Source of the DNA: an uncultured Clostridia bacterium
Lineage (GTDB): Bacteria; Bacillota; Clostridia; TANB77; CAG-508
DNA: 7,919 nt
Assembly: GCA_944386375.1 (NCBI GenBank)
Contig: CALXAW010000058.1
Location: forward strand, 1 to 7,919
Direction: 5' to 3'
Shown: one piece after another, positions 5,229 to 7,919 of the stretch
Position numbering within the stretch: position 1 is the stretch's first letter
Layout: each line of letters begins with the position of its first letter
Notes under the pieces: model-generated
Databases searched by the model: none
Told to the model about the DNA's origin: nothing
What the model saw: only the letters and a program-made list of their open reading frames with translations
Program-made: the position numbers and the translations under genes

Positions 5229-5534
5229 ATGAAGAATAAAACTAAAAAGATAAAAAGTAATAATGATTATAATTATGAAGGTATAGAAGATATTGCCAAA
5301 AATGTTTTTAAACCTTGTATAGATAATAAAAATAATTTTGATGACATATTTCAAAAAATAGATATGTTACACAACGATTATCAAAATCGTTCCTTTTCAA
5401 GTGATTTTAGTGAATTTGATAATATATTTAAAAGCTATTTTTGTGGACTACAAAGGAAAAATAAAGAAAAGCAATCTTATAAAATTTATATGAAAGGCGG
5501 AGTTTATAATGGAGAATACTATCATCGCGTATAA
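5229..5534 (+). CDS. Unknown small protein (101 aa) in the UDG/DnaA-like operon
   Basis: I do not recognise this protein. It begins with a lysine-rich stretch (MKNKTKKIKS), continues acidic and asparagine-rich, and contains FDDIFQKIDMLHNDY (38-52) and FSEFDNIFKSYFCG (60-73), which are amphipathic and possibly helical. The end is basic and glycine/tyrosine-rich (KGGVYNGEYYHRV). No membrane segment or signal peptide is seen. GGAG (5218-5221) seven bases before the ATG supports the start. It lies 19 bases after the UDG-like gene, and its last 26 bases overlap the next gene, whose ribosome binding site is inside it. That suggests translational coupling. Confidence 0.75.
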   Translation: MKNKTKKIKSNNDYNYEGIEDIAKNVFKPCIDNKNNFDDIFQKIDMLHNDYQNRSFSSDFSEFDNIFKSYFCGLQRKNKEKQSYKIYMKGGVYNGEYYHRV

Positions 5535-5844
5535 ATTAAATCAAACTACTATAAATATATTAAAGAATATAAGTTCAAAAATTAGCAAAAAGATTAACAT
5601 TTACTATACAGATATTCCCGAAGATATTGTCGGAGTCCCTGCATTTATGATATTTGCTGATTTAGAAAAAGAAACAGAACAAAGTAAAAAATATGTTATA
5701 GAATGTATTGATTTTGTTAAAAAATATATAAATTGTATTATTGTTGAAAAAATGACTTTTAAAGATGAAATAAAAGTAGGAAAAAATATTAAAGATGCGT
5801 ATAGAACTTATAATGCCGTAATGAAAAATGGAATAAAATCATAG
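5509..5844 (+). CDS. Unknown alpha/beta protein (111 aa), coupled to the gene before it
   Basis: I do not recognise this protein. The sequence alternates short strands and helices: a first strand TIIAYKL, a helix about 11-28, a strand INIYYTDIPED (29-39), the hydrophobic VPAFMIFADLE (43-53), a helix around 58-72 and a strand NCIIVE (75-80), then a basic helix. This gives a small alpha/beta look, possibly receiver- or Rossmann-like, but no catalytic motif can be named. GGCGGAG seven bases before the ATG sets the start. It overlaps the preceding gene by 26 bases and is 50 bases before the DnaA-like gene. Confidence 0.75.
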   Translation: MENTIIAYKLNQTTINILKNISSKISKKINIYYTDIPEDIVGVPAFMIFADLEKETEQSKKYVIECIDFVKKYINCIIVEKMTFKDEIKVGKNIKDAYRTYNAVMKNGIKS

Positions 5845-5894
5845 ATAATAAAAATATTTCGGTTGTTAAAAATAGTAAAATAGGAGAAGTTAAA

Positions 5895-6365
5895 ATGTCA
5901 GATACATATACATTTGAAAATTATACAATAACTAAAAACAATGAATTTGCATATTCAGCAGCAAAAGCAGTTGTTAAACTTCCAGGAATAGCTTATAACC
6001 CACTATTCATATATGGAGAAAATAAACTTGAACAAACACATTTACTTTATGCTATAAAAAATGAAGTAATGAAAAATGAAAACATAAAAGTATCATATAT
6101 TACATACGAAACATTTATTTCTAATTATACATCTAATAAAGTAAACTTAAAAAACACCTACAAAAATTTAGATTTTCTTTTAATAGATGATTTTCAATTT
6201 TTTAGTGGAAAATATACAGTTCAAAATGAATTAATGACACTATTTAAGCAGTTACTAAGAAATAATAAGCAAATTGTGATTTTTAGTGATATGGAACTTA
6301 ACAAACTAGACCTTTTAGAAGAATTAAAAAATCAAATAAATATTGGACTTTTTGCTAGTATTTAA
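5895..6365 (+). CDS. DnaA-like AAA+ protein with lost ATP-binding and no DNA-binding domain (156 aa)
   Basis: The protein aligns with the AAA+ domain III of DnaA from its start. TFENYTITKNNEFAYSAAKA matches DnaA TFENFVVGxSNxFAYAAAxA, YNPLFIYG and THLLYAI follow, then LLIDDFQFFSGK (95-106, Walker B) and NNKQIVIFSDMEL (123-135, sensor 1 region). It ends at NIGLFASI, where DnaA has FEWGLIADI. The Walker A lysine is lost: GENKLEQT (41-48) replaces GGxGLGKT. The arginine region RLxSRF is replaced by ELKNQI (143-148), so ATP binding and arginine-finger function should be gone. The domain I helicase-loading part, sensor 2 and DNA-binding domain IV are absent. It could act as a decoy or regulator of host DnaA, in the manner of other DnaA-interacting proteins; that is inference. 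AGGAG (5882-5886) lies eight bases before the ATG. Confidence 0.85.
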   Translation: MSDTYTFENYTITKNNEFAYSAAKAVVKLPGIAYNPLFIYGENKLEQTHLLYAIKNEVMKNENIKVSYITYETFISNYTSNKVNLKNTYKNLDFLLIDDFQFFSGKYTVQNELMTLFKQLLRNNKQIVIFSDMELNKLDLLEELKNQINIGLFASI

Positions 6366-6390
6366 AATGAAATGGAAAGGAAGTGTTGAA

Positions 6391-6423
6391 ATGTATAATA
6401 GAACATTTGTAATAATACTGTGA
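6391..6423 (+). other. Ten-codon leader-like ORF with good ribosome binding site
   Basis: ATG at 6391 opens MYNRTFVIIL and stops at 6421-6423. AAAGGAAG (6376-6383) lies seven bases upstream, an ideal site for so short a frame. It fills the gap between the DnaA-like and membrane-anchored genes and is followed by a weak ACTGT/ACAGT dyad (6417-6437). It may be a leader peptide, a truncated gene start or chance. Confidence 0.25.
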
Positions 6424-6472
6424 AATATACTTACAGTTTTTGATAAAAATAAGAAAAGAGGAGATGTAAGAA

Positions 6473-7450
6473 ATGGAAAAAGATAATAAAATGAAAAACA
6501 AGAGAAATTTTATAATTGTCGGCATTATAATTGTAGTTATAGTAGGTATAATATGTGCTATATTTATAAATAAAAATAAAGCTATAAATACAAATAGTAA
6601 TTCTAATAACAATGGAATTGATAATACACAAAATAACATTTTTAATTCTTCAAAAATAACATGGGTAAGAAACGAAAATCTTAAAACAGATAGCAATTAT
6701 TCAGAGGAAGAAAATACAGTAAAGACAACTAATGTAAACATAAATTCTTTAACTAATATTACATTAGGAGAACTTATTAATAAATGGACAGAAAACAGTG
6801 ATACTAATTTTCTTTCATCATATCCTTTGGAAAATATGATTAATCCTGCTGAAATAAGAAAAAATGAAATGATGTGGAGTACAAGAGATTTTTATATAAA
6901 AGGTGTATTACCTGGGTTTGAGATGAGATTTACTGCAAAACACCCCGATTATTTAGAAGAAGATTTTTTGGGAGCTAGTGAAAAAGATATTAATGTAAGT
7001 GATTTTATAATTACGAATATTCAATTAGAAGGTAATATGGATTATATGAATGATAAGAACAAATTTTCTGATGCCGTTGATGAATACTATACTGAAAATA
7101 ATATTACGAGATTATCAAATTATGATCAAGCAGATACATATTATTATGCTGATATGGACAATTTATTTGGTATTATAGACCCAGAAAATAAAAGAACAGA
7201 AGATGAGATTATAAGTCAAACTGTGGACTCAATAGAAGAAACTTTTTCTTATGTTTATAAAGATTACTATTTTTCTGATGAATTGAAAGAAGATTTAATA
7301 AAAATACTTAATCGTATGTATTATGTTAGTACAGATAGTGAAACATATAAAAATGATTTTCTTTCTATAAAATGGCAAAATGAAAACACTGAAGATAAAC
7401 ACGAAGTGTATATCAATACTGGAAACTCTGGCGAATTGATAATCAGATAA
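6473..7450 (+). CDS. Membrane-anchored extracellular protein of unknown function (325 aa)
   Basis: A short basic N-terminus (MEKDNKMKNKRN) is followed by one strongly hydrophobic segment (about 13-32) with no cleavage-site pattern. This predicts a single-pass signal anchor with the rest outside the cell. A flexible Asn/Ser/Lys linker (about 33-60) leads to an acidic domain of about 260 residues, rich in Asp, Glu, Asn and Tyr. It has no motif that I recognise; AKHPDYLEEDFLGASEKDINVSD (155-177, in part) is its most distinctive patch. AGAGGAG nine bases before the ATG supports the start; a second ATG follows at residue 7. It lies last in the UDG/DnaA-like operon after a 107-base gap and before a strong terminator. 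Confidence 0.85.
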   Translation: MEKDNKMKNKRNFIIVGIIIVVIVGIICAIFINKNKAINTNSNSNNNGIDNTQNNIFNSSKITWVRNENLKTDSNYSEEENTVKTTNVNINSLTNITLGELINKWTENSDTNFLSSYPLENMINPAEIRKNEMMWSTRDFYIKGVLPGFEMRFTAKHPDYLEEDFLGASEKDINVSDFIITNIQLEGNMDYMNDKNKFSDAVDEYYTENNITRLSNYDQADTYYYADMDNLFGIIDPENKRTEDEIISQTVDSIEETFSYVYKDYYFSDELKEDLIKILNRMYYVSTDSETYKNDFLSIKWQNENTEDKHEVYINTGNSGELIIR

Positions 7451-7468
7451 TTACAAATTTTATAATAT

Positions 7469-7497
7469 AAAAGCGGTTACATTGCTAATCGCTTTTT
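7469..7497 (+). terminator. Intrinsic terminator after the membrane-anchored gene
   Basis: AAAAGCGGTTA (7469-7479) pairs with TAATCGCTTTT (7486-7496) with one G:U pair, an 11-bp stem with a six-base loop, directly followed by a T-rich tract. It lies 18 bases after the stop codon at 7450 and closes the operon. Confidence 0.85.
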
Positions 7498-7589
7498 CTT
7501 TATGCCTAGTTAAGTCTAGAAAACAAATATAGATGGTTTATATATTCCTTTGGAAAGTTCCCCAACTTCAATATCAATTTTGCTTATTA

Positions 7590-7618
7590 TTGACATCTCT
7601 TTTATGTAATTATAAAAT
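7590..7618 (+). promoter_or_regulatory. Promoter of the GNAT gene
   Basis: A perfect TTGACA (7590-7595) lies 17 bases from TAAAAT (7613-7618, 5/6). Transcription would begin near 7625, about 23 bases before the ATG. Together with the terminator at 7469-7497 this shows that the GNAT gene is a separate unit. Confidence 0.75.
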
Positions 7619-7647
7619 ATATTATATAAAAGATTAGTGGAGGCTAT

Positions 7648-7919
7648 ATGTTAAAAATACATAATATAAAAGATAAACAAGAATTTTTGAGAGAAGTCGC
7701 TATACTTACTCAAAAACAATGGGGCAGTAAAATTAGTTCGAAAAAAGAATTTGAAACAAAGATAAATAAAAAAATATCTAAAATTATTAATAACTTTGAC
7801 AATCCTTTATATTGTAAATTAATTTTATTAGATGATGATGTTTTAATAGGCTTTATATCCATATTCCCAACAGACGGAGAAGAAAGAAAAGATTTATATC
7901 CATGGTATGCCAGCATGTA
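7648..7919 (+). CDS. GNAT-family N-acetyltransferase, 5' part only
   Basis: The first 90 codons are present and the gene leaves the window. The start LKIHNIKDKQEFLREV followed by QKQWG, then the strand pair YCKLILLDDDVLIGFISIFP and the DGEERKDLYPWYASM patch, matches the N-terminal half of GNAT acetyltransferases. The region before the acetyl-CoA loop (R/QxxGxG/A) is seen; the loop itself lies beyond the edge. GNAT enzymes move an acetyl group from acetyl-CoA to an amine; the substrate is not evident. GGAGG (7639-7643) lies four bases before the ATG, and its own promoter is at 7590-7618. It resembles general small-molecule GNAT enzymes of Bacillota and shows no link to the preceding operon. 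Confidence 0.85.
   Translation, partial: MLKIHNIKDKQEFLREVAILTQKQWGSKISSKKEFETKINKKISKIINNFDNPLYCKLILLDDDVLIGFISIFPTDGEERKDLYPWYASM

Noticed and set aside
6355..6696. Minus-strand hydrophobic frames (113 and 66 residues)
   Set aside because: They are antisense to the membrane helix and linker of the 325-aa protein; the apparent hydrophobicity is the complement of A-rich codons.
7516..7650. Minus-strand frame ending IYKPSIFVF
   Set aside because: It looks protein-like for about 45 codons, but it runs through the GNAT promoter and ribosome binding site, has only a poor start and matches nothing that I know. Chance in AT-rich DNA is more likely.

Overview
The window is very AT-rich and uses ordinary Gram-positive signals: AGGAG-type ribosome binding sites 5-9 bases before starts, TTGACA/TATAAT-like promoters, and TGA as a stop. 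The gene content (a SpoVE/FtsW-like protein, YqeG, an ArsC/Spx-like protein) points to a low-GC Bacillota, probably Clostridia or a related Bacilli lineage. I cannot name a species from the sequence.

Left part (1-1968, minus strand) looks like host chromosome. A promoter near 1940-1968 drives a run of small housekeeping genes: a Nudix hydrolase, an ArsC/Spx-family thioredoxin-fold protein and a YqeG-type HAD phosphatase. Next comes a FtsW/RodA/SpoVE gene that has lost its first two membrane segments and its start codon, and that runs off the left edge.

Middle part (1969-3031) has no convincing gene. It holds AT-rich DNA with possible decayed minus-strand coding. It then holds a 20-base exact match, from memory, to the anticodon-loop/variable-arm part of the initiator tRNA(fMet), embedded in non-tRNA sequence and flanked by an inverted repeat. 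To its right lie two 11-bp tandem direct repeats and a structured region with mutually exclusive hairpins. The best reading is the core and arm sites of a tyrosine integrase (attP-like or an element junction), although no integrase gene is present.

Right part (3032-7919) looks like mobile-element cargo. The first block has a 199-aa divergent relative of a uracil-DNA-glycosylase-like protein, a frameshifted zinc-ribbon gene and a small DUF6809-like protein. A convergent XRE/Cro-type repressor follows and is divergent from a second operon (about 4583-7450). That operon encodes a 208-aa UDG-superfamily-like protein that keeps an HPS motif, two unknown small proteins, a 156-aa DnaA-like AAA+ protein with destroyed nucleotide-binding residues, and a single-pass membrane-anchored protein of unknown function. 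It ends at a strong terminator (7469-7497). A GNAT acetyltransferase gene with its own promoter begins at 7648 and leaves the window.

How they may work together (inference): the repressor appears to control two transcription units, each led by a member of the same UDG-like family. A shared 9-bp motif (ACACTTTAC or its complement) lies in the two divergent promoters and, with one mismatch, in the promoter of the 199-aa gene. The pairing of a UDG-like protein with a catalytically dead DnaA-like protein suggests a DNA-replication-directed module, either host takeover, element replication control or defence. It does not match a named system that I know.
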